Source: an uncultured Eubacteriales bacterium
GTDB lineage: Bacteria; Bacillota; Clostridia; Christensenellales; Borkfalkiaceae
Direction of reading: 5' to 3'
Assembly (NCBI GenBank): GCA_958421945.1
Contig: CATZMZ010000010.1
Coordinates: 1 to 59,349 of the forward strand
DNA length: 59,349 nt
Shown here: positions 31,108 through 39,696 of the stretch, one piece after another
Layout of the letters: each line of letters starts with the position of its first letter
How positions within the stretch are numbered: position 1 is the stretch's first letter
Position numbers and translations under genes: made by a program
Notes under the pieces: model-generated
The model's input: only the letters and a program-made list of their open reading frames with translations
Told to the model about the DNA's origin: nothing
Database searches by the model: none

Positions 31108-32904
31108 TTAAATTTCTGCCTTAACTATTCTTTCTACGTTTTCAAGGTCTTTTATAATTTCTACGTTTTTATATTTTTTTAACAATTCCGCAACTACTTT
31201 CGCCTGATTTTCTCCACATTCGAGTATTAAAACGCCGTTTTCGTTCAAATGCCCGGCGGCTTTCTTTGCTATTATACGGTAAAAATCCAAACCGTCCTTG
31301 CCGCCGTCAAGCGCAGCGTGCGGCTCAAAATCCTTAACCTCTTTTTGCAACGTTGCAATAACGTCTGTTTCCACGTACGGCGGGTTTGAAAGAATAACGT
31401 CAAATCTTCTGTCCGACAACCCTTCAAACATATCGCTTTGTATAAATTCAATATCCGCATCGTTAATTTCGGCGTTCTTTTTCGCAAGCATAAGCGCGCC
31501 TTCGGAAACGTCCGTCGCGACGAGCTGCGCTCCGCTTTCCTTTTTAACGGCGATTGCAATCGCACCGCTGCCGGTACATAAATCGAGTACGGTTTTATCG
31601 GGCGAAACGTATTTAAGCGCGGTTTCGACGAGAATTTCCGTTTCGGGTCTCGGGATTAGCACCCTTTCGTCAACGTTTAAGGTGTAGCCGTAAAAATCGG
31701 TGTTCCCTATACAATACCAAAGCGGTCTGCCTGTAATTCTTTCGTTCACGATTTTCGTAATTTTTTCAACCAACGACGGCTTAACGAGCTGATCAGAATA
31801 AACGTCGTCTCGTTTTATGCCCGCAGTCAGCGAAACAATCCATTCCGCCTCCGCCTTTTCCGTTATGCCGTGCTCGGCAAGCGTTGCGGTCACTTTTTCA
31901 GTTAAAACCGCACACTTTTCGGAAACGACGAATTTCTTTTCGGCTACCGTTTCGTCGTTATCCATTTCAAGAACGGCGTTAAAAGCGGTAATTGCAACCT
32001 CTAACATGTCCTCGGTCGGTTCGCGGGTAGTTAATCGTTGCAACAACAACCCCGGTGCTTTAAGCGGATAAAAAATCACGCATTCTGTTTTTGCAAGAAA
32101 TTTAAGCAATTCGTAAGATAAGCCCGCAACGAGCGGTAAAAGCGCGATTTTAACGAGAACCCTTAACGCGGGCGGCAATATTATTTCGTAAGAAGCGAGA
32201 ATAGACTCGAAACAAGCGAAAATCAATATGCTGATTACCATAACGAAAACGATAAAGGTCGTGCCGCACCTATTGTGAACGCGCGTACAGTTTTTTGCGT
32301 TTTCGGGAGTGAGAGGTAAGCCTTTTTCGTAACACGAAATGGTTTTATGCTCCGCGCCGTGATACATAAAGGTGCGCCTTACGTCTTTAATAAGCGAACA
32401 AAACGCTATATACCCGACGAAAATTAAAAGCTTAATCCCGCCCTCGATAAAATTTTTCGCCCACGGGTTAGCGCTGTTGCCGACAATCCATATTCTCACC
32501 TGTTGCGGTAAAAAAATAAACAAAAGCACGGCAAGCGCAAGCCCTAAAACCACGGATATAAAACCGACGAGGCTCATAACGTTAATTTTAAGCTTTTCCG
32601 CAAGCCATTTTTCAAATTTAGACGGTTCGCCCTCTCCGTAAACGTCGGCGGAACGCATCAGCACTGCCGTTCCCGAAAAAAGAGATTGAAAAAAAGAAAC
32701 AATCCCGCGGATTATGGGAACGTTTCTCGCTTTCATGGGTTTAACCCTATTCGTTTCAAGCCGAACGACACCGTCCGCGTCGCGGACGGCGATAGCCATC
32801 GATTTTGCGCCGCGCATCATAACGCCTTCCAAAACCGCCTGCCCGCCTATTGAAGTTTTATTTTCCTTTTTTGCCATAACCACCCGAAAACAATCAAAAA
32901 TCAA
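31108..32904 (-). CDS. prmC: DUF1385-PrmC fusion: membrane domain plus release-factor glutamine methyltransferase
   Basis: One frame of 598 codons joins two proteins. Residues about 10-310 are DUF1385 (YqhQ-like): Ile-Gly-Gly-Gln-Ala-Val-Leu-Glu-Gly-Val-Met-Met-Arg, several membrane helices, Tyr-His-Gly-Ala-Glu-His-Lys. Residues about 320-598 are PrmC: an N-terminal helical domain, Ile-Pro-Arg-Pro-Glu-Thr-Glu, a SAM-binding Asp-Leu-Cys-Thr-Gly-Ser-Gly and catalytic Asn-Pro-Pro-Tyr near residue 507. Starts are TTG 32904 or ATG 32877; neither has a good ribosome-binding site. In many Clostridia the two are adjacent separate genes, so a stop-codon loss is a simple origin. prfA follows. Confidence 0.9.
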   Translation of the reverse strand: MIFDCFRVVMAKKENKTSIGGQAVLEGVMMRGAKSMAIAVRDADGVVRLETNRVKPMKARNVPIIRGIVSFFQSLFSGTAVLMRSADVYGEGEPSKFEKWLAEKLKINVMSLVGFISVVLGLALAVLLFIFLPQQVRIWIVGNSANPWAKNFIEGGIKLLIFVGYIAFCSLIKDVRRTFMYHGAEHKTISCYEKGLPLTPENAKNCTRVHNRCGTTFIVFVMVISILIFACFESILASYEIILPPALRVLVKIALLPLVAGLSYELLKFLAKTECVIFYPLKAPGLLLQRLTTREPTEDMLEVAITAFNAVLEMDNDETVAEKKFVVSEKCAVLTEKVTATLAEHGITEKAEAEWIVSLTAGIKRDDVYSDQLVKPSLVEKITKIVNERITGRPLWYCIGNTDFYGYTLNVDERVLIPRPETEILVETALKYVSPDKTVLDLCTGSGAIAIAVKKESGAQLVATDVSEGALMLAKKNAEINDADIEFIQSDMFEGLSDRRFDVILSNPPYVETDVIATLQKEVKDFEPHAALDGGKDGLDFYRIIAKKAAGHLNENGVLILECGENQAKVVAELLKKYKNVEIIKDLENVERIVKAEI

Positions 32905-32964
32905 TTTGAAAGTATAAATATGCTAACGCACGCGTTAAAAAAAGCGAAGGCGAAAGCAAATAAA

Positions 32965-33010
32965 TTTAAAAGAAAACACGGCTTTAAAAGCCTAAACTTT
33001 TAAAGCCGTG
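32965..33010 (-). terminator. rpmE: rpmE terminator
   Basis: A perfect 14-base stem (32977-32990 with 32997-33010), loop of six, followed on the minus strand by TTTTCTTTT, 13 bases after the rpmE stop. Confidence 0.9.
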
Positions 33011-33022
33011 CTAAAAAAATAC

Positions 33023-33232
33023 TTATTTTGCTTTTCCGTATCTCTTGTTGAACTTATCAACACGGCCGCCGGTGTCCACCAGCTTTTGCTTACCCGTAAA
33101 GAAAGGATGACACTTGCTGCAAATATCAACCTTTATCACGTCGCCCTTTTTGGTCGAACCCGTCGTGAAGGTTGCGCCGCAGGCACAGCTTACGGTAACC
33201 TCGTGATAATCGGGATGAATTCCATCTTTCAT
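33023..33232 (-). CDS. rpmE: 50S ribosomal protein L31, zinc-binding type
   Basis: The 69-residue protein has Met-Lys-Asp-Gly-Ile-His-Pro at its start and the zinc ligands Cys-Ala-Cys at 16-18 and Cys-x-x-Cys at 37-40, so it is the zinc (RpmE) form, not the zinc-free RpmE2/YtjA form. Three of these Cys plus His are typical. It forms its own unit, with a promoter at 33263-33292 and a strong terminator. Confidence 0.97.
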   Translation of the reverse strand: MKDGIHPDYHEVTVSCACGATFTTGSTKKGDVIKVDICSKCHPFFTGKQKLVDTGGRVDKFNKRYGKAK

Positions 33233-33262
33233 AACAACACCTCGTTTTTTATTTACCGTGTA

Positions 33263-33292
33263 ATTATATATTATTTTGCGCCTTTAAGTCAA
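33263..33292 (-). promoter_or_regulatory. rpmE: rpmE promoter
   Basis: TTGACT and a perfect TATAAT separated by 18 bases on the minus strand, about 25 bases upstream of the rpmE start. Confidence 0.8.
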
Positions 33293-33363
33293 CTGTTTTA
33301 ACGCCGTTTTGCAAAATCTTTACGCATTATTCGCCTTTATATCGCGTACCCGTCGAAAATCGC

Positions 33364-33392
33364 TTGATTTTTTTTTCACATTATAGTAAAAT
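33364..33392 (+). promoter_or_regulatory. Promoter of the dehydrogenase gene
   Basis: TTGATT and TAAAAT separated by 17 bases on the plus strand, about 37 bases before the ATG at 33430. This supports that start, not the frame opening at 33364. Confidence 0.72.
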
Positions 33393-33429
33393 AAATAAAA
33401 ATTTGTTTCGGGAGCGTTTTCTTAATACA

Positions 33430-34446
33430 ATGAAAGGCTGGAAACTTACCGCACCGCACACGCTTGAAATGAACGAAGTGGAAGAACCGGAAATCGCCAT
33501 CGCGTCTTCCAAGGTTAAAATAACCAAAGCGTTGGTTACGCTTTCGGATTTTTTGCGTTACCGTGGCGACATCGACTCCGAAAACATCGTTCTCGGCAGC
33601 TCGGGCATCGGTATCATCAGTGAAACCGACGCTAATCTTTTAGGGCTTGAAAAGGGTAAACATATTTACGTTGACCCCAACCGCGAATGCAACAAATGCT
33701 ATAACTGCAAAAACCGCGAGTATCATAAATGTTCGGATTTGCAGGTTGCCGGTCAGGATTTTGACGGTTTTCTGTGCGATTTCGTTTCCGCAACGCCCGA
33801 TAAGCTGTTTATTCTGCCCGACAGCGTTTCCGATTTCGAAGCGCTTTTTATCGATAAAATTTCGCTCGCCGTTTCGGTTTTCGACAAACTGAACATTAAA
33901 AAGGGCGATTACGTTTCGGTTATCGGCGCAAACGATTTCGGCATTATTTTCGCGCAACTGCTTATTTATTATCAAGCCGTGCCTATCCTTATCACAAACG
34001 ACGAGGAAAACTATAATATAGCTAAAAATTCGGGAATTTATTACGTCTTAGGCTCAAACGACAACTGGCAAAAAGAAGTTTCTTCCATCACAAGCGGCAG
34101 ACTTACCGATAAAGTCGTTTATATCGCGGATTGCGATATTCAGATTGCGAAAGCTTTTGCCCTCGCTTCTTTCGGCGCGTCTATTGCCGTTACGGGCGTT
34201 ATAACAAAAAGCACCTCCGTTTCGTTTATGCAAGCCATTAAAAAGCATTTGGATATAACCTGCATTAACAGCGGCTACGGCAACGCCACCACGAGCATTA
34301 ACCTGCTTGCCAACAAAGCGATTAACTTATCTTGCTTAAAACTGGATTCCGCTTCCTACGACGCTATCCCCGATGCGTTCGCCAAAATGAACGAGCTTTA
34401 CGAAAAAGAAGGTAAATTCTACGAAACGGTCGTTGACCTTATATGA
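33430..34446 (+). CDS. Medium-chain dehydrogenase-like protein lacking catalytic zinc motifs
   Basis: The 338-residue protein has the MDR fold: a GroES-like N-terminal half and a Rossmann half (Val-Ile-Gly-Ala-Asn-Asp-Phe-Gly). The structural zinc cluster is intact (Cys87, Cys90, Cys93, Cys101). The catalytic zinc site is changed: Asp40 stands where Cys is usual and the Gly-His-Glu-x-x-Gly motif reads Gly56-Ser-Ser-Gly-Ile-Gly61, so there is no His-Glu pair. It may be an inactive or altered oxidoreductase, or act without catalytic zinc. It is one of few plus-strand genes here, with its own promoter and a shared bidirectional terminator. Confidence 0.8.
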   Translation: MKGWKLTAPHTLEMNEVEEPEIAIASSKVKITKALVTLSDFLRYRGDIDSENIVLGSSGIGIISETDANLLGLEKGKHIYVDPNRECNKCYNCKNREYHKCSDLQVAGQDFDGFLCDFVSATPDKLFILPDSVSDFEALFIDKISLAVSVFDKLNIKKGDYVSVIGANDFGIIFAQLLIYYQAVPILITNDEENYNIAKNSGIYYVLGSNDNWQKEVSSITSGRLTDKVVYIADCDIQIAKAFALASFGASIAVTGVITKSTSVSFMQAIKKHLDITCINSGYGNATTSINLLANKAINLSCLKLDSASYDAIPDAFAKMNELYEKEGKFYETVVDLI

Positions 34447-34495
34447 TTATTTATTTTATTAAATAGTTATTTTCGCTTAAAAATTTATTTTATTA

Positions 34496-34530
34496 TTAAC
34501 GCCCGAAACGGTTTCCGTTTCGGGCGTTAA
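34496..34530. terminator. Bidirectional terminator between convergent genes
   Basis: A perfect 16-base stem (34496-34511 with 34515-34530) with loop TTT lies between the converging dehydrogenase and gdhA genes, with T-rich sequence on both sides. It can end both transcripts. Confidence 0.88.
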
Positions 34531-34569
34531 TTTATATCGGATTTTTATAAATCGCAAATTCGGCAATAA

Positions 34570-35916
34570 TTAAACGTTGCCCTGCGCTTTCATAGCTTCC
34601 GCAACTTTAAGGAAGCCCGCAATATTTGCGCCCGCCATATAGTTGCCTGCCATTCCGTATTCTTTCGCAGCGTCGTCGCAAGCTTTGAATATGGATTTCA
34701 TAATCCCGTGAAGCTTTTCGTCAACCTCCTCAAACGTCCAGGACAATCTGATAGAGTTCTGCGACATTTCAAGACCGCTGGTAGCAACGCCGCCTGCGTT
34801 CGCCGCCTTTGCAGGACCGTAAAGAAGTCCGTTAGCAAGATACACGTCGATTGCTTCGGGCGTGGACGGCATATTCGCGCCTTCAGACACGACTTTGCAC
34901 CCGTTTTTAACGAGGATTTTCGCACTTTCGCCGTCAATTTCGTTCTGCGTAGCGCACGGAAGAGCAATGTCGCAAGGAATAGTCCAAATTCCTTTGCACC
35001 CTTCGTGATATTCGGCGTCCTTATGAACGTCGACGTACTCTTTAATCCTGCCGCGTCTTACCTCTTTGATTTCCTTAACAACGTCGAGGTCGATGCCGTT
35101 TTTATCATAAATGTAACCGTTGCTGTCGCTCATAGCGACAACCTTCGCGCCGTATTCCTGCGCTTTTTGGCAAGCGTAAATCGCAACGTTACCCGAACCG
35201 GAAACGAGAACGGTTTTCCCATCGAAACTCTTGCCGTTTGCTTTAAGCATTTCGTTGGTAAAATAACAAAGACCGAAACCCGTCGCTTCTTTTCTTGCAA
35301 GAGAACCGCCGTAAGAAAGACCTTTTCCGGTAAGCACGCCTACCCACTCGTTTCTTATTCTCTTATACTGACCGAACATATAGCCGATTTCTCTCGCCCC
35401 CGTGCCGATATCGCCTGCGGGAACGTCGCAATCCGCACCTATATATTTGCACAATTCAGTCATAAAGCTTTGGCAAAATCTCATTATTTCGCCGTCAGAC
35501 TTGCCTTTGGGATCAAAGTCCGAGCCGCCTTTCGCTCCGCCCATGGGAAGAGTGGTAAGACTGTTCTTAAACACTTGTTCAAAGCCCAAAAACTTAATAA
35601 TTCCCAAATAGACGGACGGATGAAGTCTAATTCCTCCCTTATACGGTCCGATAGCGGAATTGAATTGAACTCTGAAACCTCTGTTCACCTGAACTTTACC
35701 GTTATCATCCACCCAAGGAACTCTGAAAATAATCTGTCTTTCAGGCTCGACGATGCGCTCGAACACGCCCGCGTCGATAAGATCCTGTCTTTTTTCCGCA
35801 ACAGGCTCTAAAGACGTGAAAACCTCCGTAACCGCCTGTATAAACTCCGGCTCGCCCTGATTTCTCTTTTTAACTCTTTCGAGAAGGTCGACGAGATAAG
35901 CGTTTTTAATTGCCAT
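34570..35916 (-). CDS. gdhA: Glutamate dehydrogenase
   Basis: The 448-residue hexameric-type GDH makes glutamate from 2-oxoglutarate and ammonia. The start at 35916 has GGAGG six bases upstream; the five extra codons before it are unlikely. Visible are Lys-Gly-Gly-Ile-Arg-Leu-His-Pro, the catalytic-lysine segment Pro-Met-Gly-Gly-Ala-Lys-Gly-Gly-Ser, and a Rossmann Gly-Ser-Gly-Asn-Val. The length and motifs match bacterial NADP-type GDH (about 445-450). Confidence 0.96.
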   Translation of the reverse strand: MAIKNAYLVDLLERVKKRNQGEPEFIQAVTEVFTSLEPVAEKRQDLIDAGVFERIVEPERQIIFRVPWVDDNGKVQVNRGFRVQFNSAIGPYKGGIRLHPSVYLGIIKFLGFEQVFKNSLTTLPMGGAKGGSDFDPKGKSDGEIMRFCQSFMTELCKYIGADCDVPAGDIGTGAREIGYMFGQYKRIRNEWVGVLTGKGLSYGGSLARKEATGFGLCYFTNEMLKANGKSFDGKTVLVSGSGNVAIYACQKAQEYGAKVVAMSDSNGYIYDKNGIDLDVVKEIKEVRRGRIKEYVDVHKDAEYHEGCKGIWTIPCDIALPCATQNEIDGESAKILVKNGCKVVSEGANMPSTPEAIDVYLANGLLYGPAKAANAGGVATSGLEMSQNSIRLSWTFEEVDEKLHGIMKSIFKACDDAAKEYGMAGNYMAGANIAGFLKVAEAMKAQGNV

Positions 35917-36065
35917 AAAAAACCTCCGCATACTTTTTTCTTTAATTTTATCACATTTCGTTAAAAATTTAAAATCGATTTACGCGGTTTTTTTGATTTT
36001 TTATATTTTATTTTTTTATAATAAACATTAAAATACGTTATGCCGCGTTTTTTCGTTACACGTTG

Positions 36066-36095
36066 CCGCCCCGTCAATTTTGATTGACGGGGCGG
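36066..36095. other. GC-rich 12-bp palindrome in the gdhA-rseP gap
   Basis: CCGCCCCGTCAA and its complement flank TTTTGA in the 297-base gap 35917-36213. Neither strand has the T run of an intrinsic terminator next to it, although TTTTTTTAAT precedes it on the minus strand. It could still stop or stabilise the rseP transcript. No gene is visible in the gap. Confidence 0.45.
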
Positions 36096-36213
36096 TCAGA
36101 ATTAAAAAAATAATAAGCGAATTAAAAATCCGAATATTTACGGTTTTTATAATGAAAACTTAAAGTCGTTTAAGGCATCACGGAAAAACCCGGAAATCCC
36201 TTTAACCTTATTT

Positions 36214-37332
36214 TTAAAAACATCTTTGCAGGTCAACAAAAATAGCGAACAACAAAATCGCCGCAAACCCTATCGTATGAATAATCGCCTCCACCCTTCT
36301 GTTTAATGGTTTTCGCCTTATCCATTCCACTATTACGAAAACCACTCTCGCTCCGTCGAGTGCGGGAATAGGCAAAAGATTGAATACGGCAAGGTTTACG
36401 CCTATAAACGCAGAAATATTCAGCAAGCTCCAGATTCCGCCCGCTTTTATTGCGTTTGCCGTAACCGTTATGGTCGTAACCGTTCCGCCGAGCGAGCCTA
36501 TCCCGAGACTGCCCGTAAACAACTGTCTGAATACGGTAAAAACAGTACCCGCAAGCTTAAAAGAATAGCGAAAACTTCTGCCGAGCGTTTTGAATACCCC
36601 GCATTTAATACCCGTTGAACGAAAACCCGTGGAAATTCCGCCGTTTTCGCTCTTTTCGTATTTAACACCCAAAGCCTTGCAAAGAGTTTCGGAATCTTCA
36701 AGATTTTTAAAATCGGCGTCGGCTTTCATCGTAATTTCCGTTTTGGCGTATTCGCCGTTACGATATATCAAAAATTTAACGCTTTCGCCCGCTTTCTTCC
36801 CTGAAAGCGCATTCATTAAGTCGGTTATCAGATATACGTCTTTTCCGTTCGCCTCTATGATGACGTCTTTACTCTTAAACGAGTATTCCTGCGAATCGCC
36901 TGTTGTGGCGCTCGTTTCATAAATCATCAGCGCGGAGCTGCCGAAAACGCCGAACATAAGTATTATAACGATAACCGCAAGAATATAATTCATCAATGCG
37001 CCCGAAATAAGAACGATAATACGTTGCCACGGTTTCTTATTGTTAAACGCCGTGGGGTCGGAATCGTCCGCGTCTTCACCTTTGAAAGCGCAAAAACCGC
37101 CGAGCGGAATGGCTCTGACGGAAAATTTTTCGCCGTTTTTCTTGGTTTTACCGAAAATTTTAGGGCCGAACCCTATTGAAAATTCTTCGATACCGAAGCC
37201 GAACGCTTTACCCGTTATAAAATGCCCGAATTCGTGTACCGTAATCATTACGAGTAACACCAAAACGGCAACTAAAACGTATAATCCGTATTTTGCTATC
37301 TCGGCAGCCGAAGCAAGAAATAAATAATTCAT
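36214..37332 (-). CDS. rseP: Site-2 membrane protease RseP
   Basis: The 372-residue protease has the zinc-binding His-Glu-x-x-His in Val-His-Glu-Phe-Gly-His near residue 33 in the first membrane helix, Gly-Phe-Gly-Pro-Lys, one PDZ-like domain (about 150-215) and the second metal motif Asn-Leu-Leu-Pro-Ile-Pro-Ala-Leu-Asp-Gly near residue 328. It cleaves membrane-bound anti-sigma factors or signal peptides. The rseP-dxr-cdsA-uppS-frr-pyrH order is the conserved Bacillota cluster. Confidence 0.95.
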   Translation of the reverse strand: MNYLFLASAAEIAKYGLYVLVAVLVLLVMITVHEFGHFITGKAFGFGIEEFSIGFGPKIFGKTKKNGEKFSVRAIPLGGFCAFKGEDADDSDPTAFNNKKPWQRIIVLISGALMNYILAVIVIILMFGVFGSSALMIYETSATTGDSQEYSFKSKDVIIEANGKDVYLITDLMNALSGKKAGESVKFLIYRNGEYAKTEITMKADADFKNLEDSETLCKALGVKYEKSENGGISTGFRSTGIKCGVFKTLGRSFRYSFKLAGTVFTVFRQLFTGSLGIGSLGGTVTTITVTANAIKAGGIWSLLNISAFIGVNLAVFNLLPIPALDGARVVFVIVEWIRRKPLNRRVEAIIHTIGFAAILLFAIFVDLQRCF

Positions 37333-38468
37333 TATTCACCGAATCTCTGTCTGACGTGTTCGTAACCAAATTCGTTCGCTTGTTTTAAGCTTTCAAAATC
37401 GCCGCAATACTTACCCTTAAAGTCGTTAAGCGCGCCGTAAATGCACGAATATATGTCCGTATACTTGATTTTATCGCACAAAAACAGTTTAACCGCGGCT
37501 TCGTTTGAACCGTTAAGCACTGCGGGGTACGCCCCGCCTTTTTTTAACGCGTTCAACGCAAGCCCGAAACACGGATACCTCTCCTCGTCAAGCCCGTTAA
37601 AGGTTAGTTTGCCTATTTCCGCAAAATTTAATCGCTTAACCGCGCTTTCCTTCCGCTCGGGATACGTCAACGCCGTCTGAATGGGCAATTCCATATCGGG
37701 ACTGCCCATTTGTGCAATAACTGAACCGTCCTTAAACTCTACCATAGAGTGTATGATACTTTCCCTGTGAATTATGACGTCGATTTTATCGTAATCCGTG
37801 CCGTAAAGCCATTTCGCCTCCGCAACCTCGAACGCTTTATTAACCATCGTTGCACAGTCAACGGTGATTTTTTCGCCCATTTTCCAGTTCGGATGCATAA
37901 GAGCCTCGCGCGAAGTAACTTTTTGCAACGCCTTAACGGGTATATCCCGAAACGCGCCGCCGGAAGCAGTTAAAATAATCCGCTTGAAAGGCTTGTCGAA
38001 ATCAAAATCCATAGCCTGCCATATCGCCGAATGTTCGCTGTCTACGGGTAAAATTTTAACGCCCTTTTCTTTTGCCTTTTTGGTCACGAGGTCGCCTCCG
38101 ACAACGAGACTTTCTTTGTTTGCAAGCGCGATATCCTTACCTTTTTCAAGCGCGTCGAGGACGGCGATTATACCCTGAAACCCGACCAATGCGACAACTA
38201 CGATGTCCGCTTCTTTAATTATCGCGTTTTTAAATGCTTCCGCGCCAGTGAAAAAACACGTTCCTCTCGGGGCTTTATATTCATCGTTAACCTCGGTTGC
38301 AAGAGTTGCAACCTTTGGTTTAAACTCTTCCACCTGTCTTAAAAACAAGCCGGCGTTATAACCGCCGGCAAGCGAAACAATCTTAAAATCCTCAGGCATT
38401 CTCCTAATAACGTTAAGTGTTTGAACGCCTATCGAACCGGTACTGCCTATCAGAGCTATTTTTTTCAT
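37332..38468 (-). CDS. dxr: 1-deoxy-D-xylulose 5-phosphate reductoisomerase
   Basis: The 378-residue enzyme makes methylerythritol 4-phosphate, the committed step of the non-mevalonate isoprenoid pathway. It has the NADPH site Gly-Ser-Thr-Gly-Ser-Ile-Gly at residues 8-14, Ala-Asn-Lys-Glu-Ser, Pro-Val-Asp-Ser-Glu-His and Thr-Ala-Ser-Gly-Gly-Ala-Phe. Its last base is the first of rseP. The pathway feeds UppS two genes upstream. Confidence 0.96.
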   Translation of the reverse strand: MKKIALIGSTGSIGVQTLNVIRRMPEDFKIVSLAGGYNAGLFLRQVEEFKPKVATLATEVNDEYKAPRGTCFFTGAEAFKNAIIKEADIVVVALVGFQGIIAVLDALEKGKDIALANKESLVVGGDLVTKKAKEKGVKILPVDSEHSAIWQAMDFDFDKPFKRIILTASGGAFRDIPVKALQKVTSREALMHPNWKMGEKITVDCATMVNKAFEVAEAKWLYGTDYDKIDVIIHRESIIHSMVEFKDGSVIAQMGSPDMELPIQTALTYPERKESAVKRLNFAEIGKLTFNGLDEERYPCFGLALNALKKGGAYPAVLNGSNEAAVKLFLCDKIKYTDIYSCIYGALNDFKGKYCGDFESLKQANEFGYEHVRQRFGE

Positions 38469-38506
38469 ACTCTTTCCTCCAAGACTTAATAAGAAAAACC
38501 TCGCTG

Positions 38507-38741
38507 ATTAGTGCGTCACTAATAGGGATTATTACTGACGCACTAGTTATATTTGCCTATCGGCAAGTTATGGCAAATATAATATAACTTTGACTATAAG
38601 TCAAAATATAACTTTTACACTTGTCTAAAAATATAACTGTTTGCAAAGCAAACAATATCACTTCACTTAAATCCTTATGTCTATTGCAGTTTTTCGTTAG
38701 TCTTTATATAATATCTAAAAATCCCTATGTCTATCGCTAAT
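38507..38741. repeat. MITE-like block with a 24-25-bp periodic hairpin array
   Basis: The 349-base gap between dxr and cdsA has no gene. It contains TAGTGCGTCA/TGACGCACTA (38509-38545), TTATATTTGCC/GGCAAATATAA (38547-38582), TTTGACT/AGTCAAA and GTTTGC/GCAAAC hairpins. ATATAACT or ATATCACT recurs at 38582, 38606, 38631 and 38655, a 24-25-base period. The 17-base ATCCTTATGTCTATTGC (38671) recurs with two changes at 38721, 50 bases on. The ends are loosely inverted (ATTAG ... AATAGGGATT against AATCCCTAT ... CTAAT), as in a miniature transposable element. I found no second copy in this window. Confidence 0.6.
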
Positions 38742-38817
38742 TACCGCACGTTTTTTAACTTTATAAATAAAATTCAACCTTCAAAATCACAAAAAAAGGA
38801 CAATAATATTCAATATG

Positions 38818-39696
38818 TCAAATTAATAAAAACCATATAAACACAGCTACGCTCGCAAAACTCATACCGTCAATTCTATCCATGATGCCGCCGTGTCCGG
38901 GCATGATTTTACCCATATCCTTAATGCCTGCGCGACGCTTAATATAGCTTTCGAATAAATCGCCGATTTCGGTTAAAATCGCGCCTAAAAATCCGATGCC
39001 CGCAAAATGCAGATAAGGCAATGACCACTTGGCGGAATTGGGAAGGGAATTCTGAATTTCTGTAACCTTTCCGTTAAATATAAGGCAAACGAGAAGCGCG
39101 CCGGCAACGCCGCCGACCACACCGCCGATTGCCCCCGCCCACGTTTTTTTAGGGCTTAATTTAGGGCAAAGTTTCTTCGCCTGACCTTTTCGGATTTTAT
39201 TATAAATCATTCCGACAAGGTATGCCATACTGTCGGCACAAGGCGAAATCACAAAAACGAGCAGTACGGCGAGAAAGCCCTTAGGCTCGTCAAGGTCGCC
39301 TGCAAGCAACAAAGTAAGCATAAGGAGCGCGGGATACACGAAAGGCAAAAAAGTCGCACAAAATCTATCGAAACACCTACTCTTTATGCATAACATAACG
39401 GCTATCAGGACGCCGGAAACCGCAAAGCAAAGCATAAAAAGCCAGGTTAATTCGCTTTTAACGACGTATTGCAAAACCGCGTATAGCGGAACGAACAGTA
39501 CCCCGTAAACGACGGCAACGATAAACCCGCCCTTTGCCGAAAACTCCTTTAACGCCCTCGCCAACTCGAACGTTGCCATGCCGACGGCAAACCATATAAG
39601 CAGGTTAAACAACGGTGCGTAAACAAATTGCCTTAACAAAAAGAATCCCGTAACAATTACGACGAAAGCCACGCTTGAAAAAGAACGCGTTTTCAT
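38818..39696 (-). CDS. cdsA: Phosphatidate cytidylyltransferase
   Basis: The 292-residue membrane enzyme makes CDP-diacylglycerol. The start at 39696 has GGAGAT six bases upstream and overlaps the uppS stop (ATGA). It has about eight membrane helices and the signature near the C-terminus: Lys-Lys-Thr-Trp-Ala-Gly, then Gly-Asp-Leu-Phe-Glu-Ser and Arg-Arg-Ala-Gly-Ile-Lys-Asp and Pro-Gly-His-Gly-Gly-Ile-Met-Asp-Arg-Ile-Asp. The gap after it holds the repeat block. Confidence 0.95.
   Translation of the reverse strand: MKTRSFSSVAFVVIVTGFFLLRQFVYAPLFNLLIWFAVGMATFELARALKEFSAKGGFIVAVVYGVLFVPLYAVLQYVVKSELTWLFMLCFAVSGVLIAVMLCIKSRCFDRFCATFLPFVYPALLMLTLLLAGDLDEPKGFLAVLLVFVISPCADSMAYLVGMIYNKIRKGQAKKLCPKLSPKKTWAGAIGGVVGGVAGALLVCLIFNGKVTEIQNSLPNSAKWSLPYLHFAGIGFLGAILTEIGDLFESYIKRRAGIKDMGKIMPGHGGIMDRIDGMSFASVAVFIWFLLI

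Noticed and set aside
34708..35811. 367-codon plus-strand frame opposite gdhA
   Set aside because: Long antisense frame is a by-product of gdhA codon use; the residues are rich in Arg, Phe and Val with no domain and no ribosome-binding site.
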